Shown here piece by piece: positions 35,766-45,775 of a stretch of DNA of 64,000 nucleotides. Within the stretch, counting starts at the first letter, position 1; each line of letters starts with the position of its first letter. The stretch is taken from the NCBI GenBank assembly GCA_001949185.1, contig BDGG01000010.1, forward strand, positions 166,469-230,468. Reading direction: 5' to 3'. Below the pieces are notes generated by a model that saw only the letters and a list, made by a program, of their open reading frames with translations, searched no databases and was not told the DNA's origin. Made by a program: the position numbers and the translations under genes. Source of the DNA: Ramazzottius varieornatus (taxonomy: Eukaryota; Tardigrada; Eutardigrada; Parachela; Ramazzottiidae).

Positions 35766-35975
35766 ATCATGGATGCCGCTTGCCATACGAAGTTGCCATG
35801 ATCCTAGGAGAGGTGCACCCCCACCTCAAAGACAGCTGATCGCCAAAACAATTTCGGACCCCCAACCAGAAAAACATTGGTGGACTCCTAAGTTTCACCG
35901 CCACTTGTCCAGGGTGCACTTCCTACTGTCCGATCATGGCACGAACTTTTTGACTGCCGGCATCCACGCCTATAA
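35766..35975. repeat. direct repeat copy B (pairs with 33390-33605)
   Basis: See copy A. Orientation is the same. The open frame here (69 codons) has no known domain and is broken in copy A. Confidence 0.55.
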
Positions 35976-36867
35976 TGCTTAGAAAAGCAACGCGTAGAAT
36001 GGGTGGGTCGCCTTCTACAGTAGAATCTCCTCTTCAGTTAACCTCAGATCAGGCAAGCTACAAATCTAACAAAATTTTACCTAAAATGAAAGACAGCTTC
36101 GCTGAGACTGCTGACGCGGTTTTCGCATTTTCACTTCAATTAAGAAATGGGGAAGACTCCGCACACCACCATAGTCTCCTGATACCACCTTTCTATTCCA
36201 AATCCTCACCGCTGTTTACTCTGTACGCCAGTTTCAAATTAAGGGCCACCACCAGGGACTTCGAGCACCACTTTTGGTTAGATTGGTTTCATTTCTTAGT
36301 CTCAGGGAAAATAGTTGGATCACGCTTCTATCCTAATTAAGCTTCAACCTACAGGTTATGTCAAAAGTGGTGCGTGTCCGAAGAACCTTTCTTCATTCAC
36401 AACAGCCTGCACACACCTCTTAGAAACTAAAGTTGTGCTTCGAGATTTTATATTCTGATTAATTAACGGTGGTGAAAAAAAGGTGTTTCGTCCAGACAAA
36501 CGGTGGTGAAAAGCTTTCAACACAGCCAGCGCGGGGAACAAACCGAACTGCCCAGGGAACAGCGGTTTTTGTCGCTTGCCTGTCGGAGCAGGTACGAAAA
36601 TCAGCCAGGGTGAAAGGCTTGCAGTAAAAGACAATCAGGGCCTTGGCCCATTTGACATGGCTCTACCACCGCTTTCGTTCTTCTTTCTCGTATTGTTCGC
36701 CACTCAGTTTCCAACGGTTTTCAGTTTTTTGACGAAAAACTTTCAGTCCGTTTGGCGCATGACTTGGCCTTTACGACGTATTCCCATGAACTGAACACAC
36801 GTCGGAACTGGTGAACCTGTTCTTTCCCATAACCAATAAAAGTCTTTCAGAACTACATATTCTCATC

Positions 36868-36924
36868 TTTCTACTTCATCGACAAGCTGTGAGCGAGCCT
36901 GAGCCGAAGCGAACAGCTTGTACT
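36868..36924. repeat. short repeat shared with 48115-48169, copy 1
   Basis: About 55 bases beginning TTTCTACTTCATCGACAAGC and ending CAGCTTGTA. Internally palindromic (ACAAGCTG with CAGCTTGT), so a small hairpin element or the tip of a larger one. The second copy lies 11 kb away in the same orientation. Confidence 0.65.
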
Positions 36925-37105
36925 GACTACTGCTCAACAGCTGCGTTTTGGTGGTAAGATCACAGATCATGCAAAATATATGTAACTTCGATCCAAACCG
37001 GGCAAAATGGGAATTGTGCGGAAAGGAAAACTGCGGTGTTGTGCTCACAGTGAGCACGGTGGTAATCAGGGTGTTGAACCTGCGCGGCAAAGGGGGTGGA
37101 TTGTG

Positions 37106-37264
37106 TACGCAAAAATTAACCGTCGAAAATGGGTGTTGGATGGAGCCAGATGACAATGGCCAATGACATTTGCCTGTGGGTCAGAGTAACGTTGGTATTG
37201 GCCGTTGGATAAATAAGCTCCAGTTTATTTGTCGCGCCCATTATCGACGGTTAATTTTTGCGTA
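37106..37264. mobile_element. MITE, family 1 copy B (about 159 bp)
   Basis: Inverted ends of 30 bp with two mismatches: left 37106-37135 begins TACGCAAAAATTAACCGTCG, right 37235-37264 ends TTAATTTTTGCGTA. It shares internal sequence and length with 1852-2012. Confidence 0.8.
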
Positions 37265-37727
37265 TAGTGGTACATGTGCCTACATCAGCAACCCGCCGCT
37301 AGACCAACCCTGAAGAATCAAGTTATCTGCGGAGCTCCCCCACACCTGGTCAGCGAAATAATCGTCTTTCACACAACTTATATGACTGGCAAAATCTCAT
37401 TGAACGACACTTCCAGATAGTTGAAGGTGAGCCTGTCGATCATTAAGGGCTTACAAAGACTAAGCTGGCTTGGTGGTTGTGATTACACCAGCTATTTTGG
37501 TGGATACGCCCAGAAAATTATTTTGACCAGTCAGGAAAGCGGTGTAACAGCTCGCTTTGAAAGCCCCGCACTGCAGGTAAGTACGATTGGAGGATTATGA
37601 GATCTTTGATGTCGGAGGAACCACCATACACTCACTAGTAGGACGAGTAGCAAGAAACTTCATCATGGAAGTGACATTTGGAAGTTTGGAGGGGTGCACA
37701 ACGCACTAGTGATGTTGTCTAAGTCTG

Positions 37728-37767
37728 GTGTAATTACGAGTTATTCCGGAGCGACTCGTAATTACAC
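37728..37767. repeat. 14-bp stem hairpin
   Basis: GTGTAATTACGAGT and ACTCGTAATTACAC around a 12-base loop. Related TGATTACACCAG/CTGGTGTAATTA motifs occur just upstream (near 37480), so this may be part of a decayed palindromic element. Confidence 0.6.
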
Positions 37768-38160
37768 AGAACGTTTAACGTCTGGTGGAATGAATAGGCG
37801 AATCGTAAGGGTGTGCCAATTATATCAGCGTTGTGATTCCACCAGCGGTATAATCTGTCTTTGTGAGCCCTTATTCTGTGTCAATGTCATATAGCGTAAT
37901 TACCTGAAGGCTTCCATACTAGATCGAATACGCTCCCAATGACAAAAAATACAGTATGTGTTGCCTGGGGATCTCCGCGGGAAGCGCAGACGACCTCAGT
38001 AGAGTTAGGTGGGTGCTTATGAATACATACAGGCAATCTTCTTGATCCATCTCATACAAAAGGTTCAAGAAAATGTTTCACTAATTCCTGATGAAAGTGT
38101 TCAATCGCAGGTGTGATCGAGTACGACCAATTAGAGGGTACAGAAGCTTTTTTCAGAGTA

Positions 38161-38419
38161 CAGGAGGAGTAAGCATGTGTGACTCAGTGAGGAAATGTGT
38201 GACTCAGTAGTCTCAGACGGCGTGACATGTATCAAGTATGCATTACGTTAACAGAAACACTTTCTATGTAAGATAGACAACACTGTAATTCAAACACGCG
38301 GTTCTACCGTCATAGGCTTTATTTTAATTACGAGTGTCTCATGCTTTTCTATGGATGCGCCGTCTGAGACTACTGGGTCACAAACTTCCTCACTGGGTCA
38401 CACATGCTTACTCCTTCTG
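38161..38419. mobile_element. Tc1/mariner-type MITE with 62-bp TIRs
   Basis: Arms 38161-38222 and 38358-38419 are nearly perfect inverse copies beginning CAGRAGGAGTAAGCATGTGT. The element is bounded by TA on both sides (38159-38160 and 38420-38421), the target duplication of the Tc1/mariner superfamily. There is no ORF. It sits only ten bases from the left end of the mariner at 38430, but the two TIR sequences differ. Confidence 0.85.
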
Positions 38420-38429
38420 TACATTAATA

Positions 38430-39697
38430 TCAGGTGATGAGGTATAACTTGTCGGCCACCAACATAAAATTCTGTTACAACTTTCCCCAGTTTGAATCTA
38501 ATCCTTTTCAATCGAAGTATTCACCATTACTATCGACACACTTTTGCCATTTTTCCGGTAGACAAGATAGGCCTTTACGGAAGAACTCGAGAGAAAGAGA
38601 ACCGGCGAAGTTCTCGAAGACACTTTTCACAGCTTCTTCGGAATTAAATTTTCTTCCTCTCAAAAAGTTATCAAAATTCAAAAAGAAGTGATAATCTGTT
38701 GGAGCTAAGTCAGGACTGTATGGTGGATGAGGAAGAGTTTCCAGACCGAGCTCGCGTAATTTGGCAGAAGTCTTTTTCGCGGAGTGAGCTTTTGCGTTGT
38801 CGTGTAGCAGCAGGGGCTTGTCACGATTGACCAACTTTGGTTGCTTGACGGTCAGCTTCTTCATCATTTCTTCCAGTTCCAGAGAGTAGTAGTCTGCTAC
38901 TATTGTTTTGCCAGGAGGAAGAAAGTCATAGTGCACTATCCCTTCCATTGTCCACTAAACAGTAACCATGATCTTGCGTTGGTGAGGCTCAGGCTTTGGA
39001 ATAGTTTTCGGGACTTCACCTGGGCTCAAAATTACCTTCTTCCGCTTCCGGTTGTTGTAAAGAATCCACTTCTCATCACACGTAACAATTCGATGAAGGA
39101 AAGGTTCGTTTCTGGAACGGTTGAGGAGAGAAAGACACACGTCCACCCGGTGCCTTTTCTGGAGTGCGCTAAGTTCATGAGGTACCCACTTTTCCAACTT
39201 TTTCACCTTACCGATCTGACGAAGGTTCAAATCGATAGTCACGGGTGATACGTTGAAGTGTTGAGACAATACGGCAGACGTTTGGGAAGGATCGGACTCC
39301 ACCAGCTTTCTCAGCTCGTCGTTGTTCACTTTCAGTTTTGGCCTTCCGTGAGGGTGATCTTCGAGACTAAAATCTCCCGAACGGAGACGAGCATACCATC
39401 GTTCCACCGTACGTTCGTTAGTGGCGTCTTCACCAAACACATTGTTGGTATTCCGAACTGTCTGTGCTGCGTTGGTGCCGCGACGAAATTCATACTCGAA
39501 AATAGTCCGTAACTTGCTCTTGTCCATGGGCGCGCCAATAACTCCACAGAGAGGGCAGAAGCAACAAACTAACATAAACGAAGCAGCGAAAGATAGTAGA
39601 CGAACACTAGCATCGACACAAAAAAAACGAGACGAAACGAGATGGATTTTTCAATGTGAGACTGGTGTGAGCCGACAAGTCATACCTTATCACCTGA
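38430..39697 (-). mobile_element. full-length mariner element (1268 bp)
   Basis: Terminal inverted repeats of about 28 bp (TCAGGTGATGAGGTATAACT at 38430, inverse at 39671-39697 with few mismatches) flanked by TA on each side (38428-38429 and 39698-39699). The length is typical for mariner. It encodes one transposase on the minus strand. Confidence 0.93.
38508..39527 (-). pseudogene. mariner transposase (DD34D), one in-frame stop
   Basis: Cut-and-paste transposase acting on TA sites. The start chosen is MDKSKLRTIFEY at 39527, although the frame is open to 39575. In order: helix-turn-helix DNA-binding half (ERTVERWYARLRSGDFSLED), linker, then catalytic residues in TCDEKWILYNNRKR, LLHDNAKAHSA and SPDLAPTDYHFF. 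The second and third aspartates (HDN and TDY) are 34 residues apart. A single TAG at about 38949-38951, in MVTV-stop-WTMEG where the family has a tryptophan (one G-to-A change), interrupts an otherwise open frame. This is a young or recently silenced copy. Confidence 0.92.
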
Positions 39698-39699
39698 TA

Positions 39700-40702
39700 G
39701 TACAGTCCCGCTCGATTATATCAGCGCATGTCCCTTCTTTTAGTCTATCTGAAACACGATTCGGAAGCCATACCGCTCTCACGGTTCGAAATTGCTTAGC
39801 GGTTTGAGCGACTTAACTATGTATTTTCCTTGAAGTCGTTCGGTTAACGTGCCAGAACCACACCCGGACTAAGGCCGGGAATGCGGGGAATATTCCCATC
39901 CAAAAATTAGGACCGGGAACGTCTACCTGGGAAGACCGGGAACGCTAATTGGGGCGGGAAATACGATTAATACTAATAATAAGTTTCAAAAAAATGTAAC
40001 GCAGATCACGGGTCGATCGACCGATTTCCAGATCACGAGAACGTCTTACAGGTTCTGCGGTAGCGTTTGTCGGCGTGACTTACATTTTCCCATTTCGCAA
40101 TAATTCATGTTGGATCGCGTGGGACTTTCCTACCCCGGTGAATAAGGCCGTACGTCTACCGTGATTGTTGATTTTAACTACATATTCCAAGCGTGCGCGG
40201 GAAACCGTACGACTTTACAGTAACACGGCTCAGTTTTTTCGCAAATACTTCACATTAATTACTACGCTCTTACGACGCTTTCTGCTTCGTGCTGTGTATA
40301 AGATAACACTATTATCCTTAATGCTCTGATTTTTTTGTGTTGTTCGTCACGAAAACACGAGTTGCAGTCCACGGCGCCTCTTTCGTAGCACACCTCGATC
40401 ACGCACAAGAAAAGGGTAGAACCAGATGGACCTCTGCGCTTCCAGCACTACTATTTCCCTCACCCCCGGCACTTCCACGTACCGATGGAGGCTACTCTAG
40501 TAGTCAACAGCCAGAATACGATGTTTCGAAACAGAAAAAATCCAGCTCGTTTTAGATTCGTGTTCGGTCACAACGTCAGTGACACCTAATTTGACCAGCA
40601 TTTGAGGCTTGGATGGTGACTGGCAATCAAAATACTCATCTCGTACCTCTCTGTAACGCGTCCGACACCCTGCCGTAAAGTTTCCGTTCAATTTAGTGAA
40701 GT
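39700..40702. other. intergenic stretch right of mariner
   Basis: No supported gene. A G-rich patch at 39860-39960 repeats GGCCGGGAATG/GACCGGGAACG at short intervals and may be a minor degenerate tandem repeat. Confidence 0.4.
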
Positions 40703-41164
40703 TTGATCTTGAGCATCAGTTCTATCATCCTGTTCTCCCCCTTTTTCGAGAGCTATCTCTTCCGGATCGCTTCGGCCACATCCTACCTACTCTTCGTAGC
40801 TTGGACCTGTGCGTGTGTGTGGCAGCGCTTGCTGGGCCTTTTTGAGGCGATCTACAGCTCGAGACGCCCGGATTTCGAAGCAGGGACCGTCAGCATCCTT
40901 CAGACCGTTATCTCCCAAGCATTGCAACCCTCCAACAACGACAATCTGAGGACTGCTCAACGAGAAGGCGGCGATAGCAGCTTTGATACACTGGTGGAAT
41001 CGTTCTTGAAATACGCGTCGCAAAACGGAATTCCTGAAGGATTCAACTGGAGTGAAGTCAGGGCCGTGGTTGTCACTGTCCCCAACGTCGATAACTACAC
41101 CTTTGGCGGGTATCACCAGCGTATCTCGGGATACCTCGACCGATTCGGAGAGTGGGTCTCCTGA
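40703..41164 (+). CDS. unrecognised open reading frame (153 codons)
   Basis: The frame starts with a strongly hydrophobic N-terminus (residues 1-40, ILSISSIILFSPFFESYLF then ATSYLLFVAWTCACVW) that could be a signal anchor. A soluble part follows, with FDTLVESFLKYASQNGIP and a tyrosine/glycine-rich end (NYTFGGYHQRISGYLDRFG). The composition looks coding, but no family is recognised. A splice acceptor-like GGCAG at about 40829 would make the soluble part a separate exon. It lies just left of the retrotransposon and could be unrelated host sequence. Confidence 0.35.
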   Translation: MILSISSIILFSPFFESYLFRIASATSYLLFVAWTCACVWQRLLGLFEAIYSSRRPDFEAGTVSILQTVISQALQPSNNDNLRTAQREGGDSSFDTLVESFLKYASQNGIPEGFNWSEVRAVVVTVPNVDNYTFGGYHQRISGYLDRFGEWVS

Positions 41165-41354
41165 ACTTCAAAGCGAGTCGTGATGCTCGTCTTCGTGCCC
41201 TTGATTGAGCGCTCAGGTAAGTCAATTATTGATTTGGTTGCTGATCGTGTTATGCTGTGTCGCGTGACTATCAGCGGTTATTTGACCCATGGTTGATCAC
41301 GTGGTTTCGGTCGTTGTTGTGAAACGCTTCATCCATTTGGAATATCCTTTGAGC

Positions 41355-41640
41355 CTTCTGAAGATGACTCCGGGAAAAACGCACGCGTTTCCCCCGATCG
41401 CACGTAGGTTGCTTCCTGCGCACGTCGCCTGACATCCTCTTCTGGGCAGTATTGGTCTCTTTGAAGTTTTTCAGGTGTTTCCACAATCAACCACCTACAC
41501 AAGCTCGGATAGTCGAAAACGCAACGCAATTATTCTTAACGTTCGGCTCAACTTCCCTACTAGAAACGATAAAGTTGCTGCCTCTGGCCTCTTGAGGACG
41601 ACTCCGGGGTGAACGTAGGCGTTCCCTCGGATCGCACCAC
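41355..41640 (+). repeat. 5' repeat units of the non-LTR element
   Basis: Two diverged copies about 235 bases apart, 41355-41405 and 41589-41640. Each contains CTT-x-TGARGAYGACTCCGGG followed by an ACGCACGCGTTTCCCC/AACGTAGGCGTTCCCTC block and GATCGCAC. Repeated 5' units (monomers) commonly carry promoter activity in non-LTR retrotransposons; that role is inferred. Confidence 0.55.
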
Positions 41641-44385
41641 GATGGCATCTCAAGGAAAGTCGAAAGTGAAGTGTGACTTGTGTGGTTTCTTAGCTACCTC
41701 AGAGGGTTTCCTGACCAAGCATCGAGGAAAAAGGCCATGCCAGGAAGCCCAGAGAAAGCTACGTGACCAAGCAGTCATCCTTAGCCAGTCCTCAGCAGCT
41801 GACGACGACAACCGATCCGTCAATCCTGTCAAATGATCTGTCCCGACTATCAAAAGAATACCACGTGCTGCGAGAATAACTGCAGCTTCGGCCCTCCTCG
41901 ATATTGCAAGAGAGTGTGTCAGGAAGAATGATGTGGAACACTGGCAGAAACTACTTACTTTCCCCTCGGTTGCTTTCAAACTTCCAGAGCCGTCCTCTAA
42001 GAAGAAGTCTTTTACCACTCTCGTAAAAAAACATCACTAGGCCAGCTGCAGCGGTGGATATTACTGCGAAACCGCAAATTAATAATACAAAGCAGAGGAA
42101 GAAATCGATCGACAAAGACTTGCAGATGAAGAGAAGAGTGGAGCTGAAGTTGAACGGTGGCGATATCAGCGGTGCCGTTAGAGTCCTCGCCTCCGAAGAT
42201 GTGATAGCCCCTATGTCAACAGGGACTCTGGAAGAGCTTCGGAAAAAGCATCCTCCCGAACATCAAGATGCCTATTTCCCCTCGAAAGAGTGCTTTGGTC
42301 CTCCCTCGCCACCAGTCACCACGGATGAATTAATTTCAGCTGTAAGCAGTTTCCCCTGTGATTCAGCTGGGGGTCTTGATGGTCTTCGCCCTCAGCACCT
42401 GAAAGACCTGCTAGGGGGTCTGAGGGATCCTATGTCGCTACAGCTGGCGCAAGCACTTGCCGACTTGGTCGGCTTGATGCTGGATGGCAAAGTACCAGAA
42501 GATGTCTGCCCTGCCTTGTATGGTGCCTCGCTGATCGCTCTGCTGAAGAAGACAAGGGGAGTAAGGCTGATTGCGGTCGGCAACACTCTTCGGCGTCTAG
42601 CGGGAAAGATCGTCAGTAAACGAGTGATGGAAGCTACAGGCAAGCTTGTACGACCCCAACAGCTCGGCCATGGCACTAGAGGCGGCGCCGGAGCAGCAGT
42701 ACATTCCACTAGAGCTTTCCTCTCAGGCCAGACAGGCTGCCAAACTTTGCTGAAACTCGACTTCAGGAATGCATTCAATTCCGTTCAATGAGACAGGCTA
42801 ATCGAGGAGGCCCAGAAGTTCCTTCCCGAGGTTTACCCTTTTATTGTTCAGATGTACAGATCGCCAACAAATCTCATCTACGGCGAGCACGTCATCCCTT
42901 CCGCCCGGGAGGTTCAACAGGGAGACCCCCTAAGACCATTGCTGTTCTGTCTTCTGACCCGAAACCTGTCCAAGTCGCTTCAGTCGCCCTTCAATGTATG
43001 GTATCTTGACGATGCAACGCTTGGTGGAGACTTCGAACTGGTAAGCAGGGACTTCCAGACCATTGTGGAGATCGGCGCTTCTCTGGGTCTTGAGCTCAAT
43101 CCGTCCAAATGTGAGTTTGTTTTCTGTGGAGGTACACTTACCCAACAGCAAGTTACACGCCAGAAAATGAAGCTCCTCTGCCCTGGCGTAATTTTTCCGG
43201 ACAGAAACACCCTAACGCTACTTGGAGCTCCAGTCATTTCGGAAGCGATCCCTTCGGTCCTAGAGAAAAAGATTCGACAAGCCGAGCTCATGACTACACG
43301 CTTGGAAAAAATCTCGGCCCACCAAGCTTTGTTTCTGTTGAAGAACTGTCTTAGTCTACCTAAGCTATTGTATATCCTTCGTTGCAGCCCGACTTTCAGT
43401 TGCCTTCCTTCCCTTCAAGCTTTTGATGAGACCATCCGAAAATGTGCAGGTAAAATCGCCAAAATCGCGATGGACGACACGGCCTGGCGGCAGTCAAGCC
43501 TTCCCGTCAGTAGGGGCGGTCTCGGCATCAGACGCGTCGATGAACCGGCTCTCCCGGCCTTTTTGGCTTCCGTTCACTCGTCGTTCGATCTGATGGAACA
43601 GTTCTATCCTCAAGTCGACGTGAATAGTATAGTATCGCCAGCGATACACCTCTGGCAGGAACAAAGTATCTCACAGCCTCCCATTCTCCCTCTCCGATCA
43701 GCGCAGAAGGCGTGGGACATCCCGATAGTTGACCAGCACTATCAAACCCTTCTGGATGCTAGTTCCCAAGCAGAAAGAGCCAGACTTGTTGCCGTATCAG
43801 CCAAGGACTCAGGAGCATGGCTTAATGCGCTACCCATTTCTGTTTCAGGTACTTTGCTGGACGACAACTCGTTTCGCATCTCAGTTGGTTTGCGTCTTGG
43901 GGCTTGGCACTGTGAGCCCCATGTTTGTCGTTGCGAAAAACTTTTTGGGGCGCCACGGCTTGTCTTGTCAGTTGAGTGCCGGACGTCATTCTAGACATTC
44001 TGCTCTGAATGACTCCCTCCACCGTGCCCTCATTAGCTGTAAAGTCCCGAACGTTCTTAAGCCCAACGGGATCCTCCGAGACGACCAGAAACGACCTGAC
44101 GGACTGACGCTCATCCCGTGGCAACAAGGTAAGGCTCTTGTCTGGGATGTAACCTGTGTTGACACTCTTGCAGAAACATACCAGCGAGGATCAGCGGGGC
44201 AGCTCGGTTATGCCGCCAACAAGGCGGAAGAGCTCAAGAGACACAAGTACCGCGAGCTGGATGGTCGCTACCTGTTCTGTCCAGTAGCGTTCGAAACTTT
44301 CGGCCCTTTGCAACTTTCGGCCCCTTGCAATTGCTTTTGCAAATTGGCTTGCGTTTTGTGCATGGCTGTAGTTGATTATGAATAA
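41609..44385 (+). pseudogene. non-LTR retrotransposon polyprotein with RT and restriction-like endonuclease, decayed
   Basis: Target-primed retrotransposon relic. In order: N-terminal C2H2-like finger (CDLCGFLATSEGFLTKH, from 41663), a region ending WQKLLTFPSVAFKLPEP, reverse transcriptase (GGLDGLRPQHL, ALLKKTRGVRLIAVGNTLRR, LKLDFRNAFNSV, QQGDPL, catalytic YLDD at about 43000), a thumb region, then a finger remnant (CRCEK) and HGLSCQLSAGRHSRH. Last comes a block with KRPDGLTLIPW and ALVWDVTCVDTLA, which fits the PD-(D/E)xK endonuclease of R2/NeSL/CRE-type elements. Breaks: TGA at 41834, TAG near 42036 with a frame change, TGA at 42789-42791, and a frame change near 43935. The clade is not fixed. 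No target-site or tail evidence was found. Confidence 0.85.
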
Positions 44386-44389
44386 ATTT

Positions 44390-45274
44390 CCTTTTTAAAA
44401 TACTCATCACATCAGGCACGACATACTCACTAAAACCACACGTTTAACTGCGACACGAGGCACAGAAAACTGCAAGCGCAGTCTACGGACAGCTTCATAT
44501 GTCTTGCGGCTATATCATAAAAGCTGCGGGGTGGGTCACAGACAGCCGTCACAGACGGCCGTAACTGTTAACGGTCCTAGGGTTGAACTATGCTGAACCG
44601 TTCGCGAGCTGGAGAACGCAAAAGTTTGTTCTTCATCATTTCATAGAGTGGAAGGATCGAGTGTTTTTCCCAGAAATGCCTCTGCTTCGCGCATCATTTG
44701 TCGTTCCGATCGTTTGTACGATCAGCCAAGTTATGTTTTGTTATGTTTTGACGTGTTTTTTCCCTTTCTCCAGAAGTACGTTTTGAATGCTGTTTGTAGC
44801 AACATGTAAAAGGTCTGCTTTCTTTGTTCGTAACTTGAGTTTTGACTTAGAGGTTGCTTACACCTTTGGTTCAAAAGTCACCAGATTTGGAAATGAGGTC
44901 CACACTTATCCTCCCATAAGATCTTGCTTAGACTGTACGTAACTGCCGAACGATTCTATGGAGTTTTAGCGTGTATTTTACTGTCGTGCTCATATACGGT
45001 AATTTGAAAATATTTATTGAAAAAATAATTAAAATAATTAATAGATTTTGGAATTACGTTCCCAGGCAAAGTCAGGCCCTTAGACCACCCCTGCCCAGAA
45101 CCCTTCTGGTACTGATGATGACAGCTGAAGCTCCTCCCTAATGTGTCTACGACGAAACTCGCGTTTAGATCCGTCTTCGTGCAGATTTCCATCACAAAGT
45201 AAAACCATAGCTCATTAGCTGAAATACAGAGATTGCAACATGGTTAAATGAAAGTATGGCGGAAACCAATCAGT
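44390..45274. other. intergenic stretch after the retrotransposon
   Basis: No gene. It probably includes the retrotransposon 3' end. A short near-duplication CACAGACAGCCGT/CACAGACGGCCGT lies near 44540. Confidence 0.4.
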
Positions 45275-45712
45275 TTATGGAGAAATATTCATTGACTTTG
45301 ACCATGGAGAACTGGCAAGCAGCCGTCGCCGGCCGTTGCTTGCAGGTCGTCGTCTTGCCTGGGACAGTGGTGGGCGCAAAACAGCAGACACAAAGTATCG
45401 CTTGGCTCGCGCAGGGCCATCCGGCAAGACATGCAGGTTATTCGACTGGTCTTCGTCCTCAGCAGCTGCATAATCATAGCCCGGATATCCTGCGAGAAAG
45501 CTCCGTTCCCCGTGGAAACTCAAGTGTTCGTCTTCGCCATTTGCCGTCGCAGAGGTTTCATCGATCCGGATATCTGGAGCGGCGATTACGTTGTCTGCCA
45601 ACAGGTCCTGAGCGGGACCGTAGCCTGGGAGAGAGCGAGCTGCTGCTTGGGCGATACTCATCAGCAACCCTCCGGCGATGAGCCAGACCACCCTGCTACT
45701 CGCAGAAGCCAT
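45275..45712 (-). CDS. putative secreted neuropeptide-like precursor 2
   Basis: About 145 codons. I chose the ATG at 45712 because it opens a signal-peptide-like stretch (SSRVVWLIAGGLLMSIAQA). The frame extends 21 codons upstream to 45775. After an acidic spacer (EDEDQSNN) comes AKR and then YFVSAVLRPPLSQ, an arginine triplet, PASN and G-RRR, so dibasic cleavage and a C-terminal amide are both possible. It shares the signal core and the KR/KK-YF-x(2-3)-L-R-x-P block with the gene at 11422-11844, in the same exon organisation as far as visible. The peptide family is not recognised. The acidic spacer followed by a basic cleavage region is the usual layout of a propeptide. Confidence 0.5.
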   Translation of the reverse strand: MASASSRVVWLIAGGLLMSIAQAAARSLPGYGPAQDLLADNVIAAPDIRIDETSATANGEDEHLSFHGERSFLAGYPGYDYAAAEDEDQSNNLHVLPDGPARAKRYFVSAVLRPPLSQARRRPASNGRRRLLASSPWSKSMNISP

Positions 45713-45775
45713 GCAATTGCAAAATGATACTTCGTTCGACACCTTACTACTAAAAATCTGAAGAGTGCTATTCAA

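Larger units (their letters stand above)
32560..38160. other. repeat-rich desert between GPCR 2 and mariner
   Basis: No supported host gene. It contains a perfect 32-bp palindrome, a direct repeat pair, a weak copia-like integrase trace, a long hairpin and MITE copies, listed separately. The remaining spans, including 36000-36860, show nothing recognisable. Confidence 0.5.
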
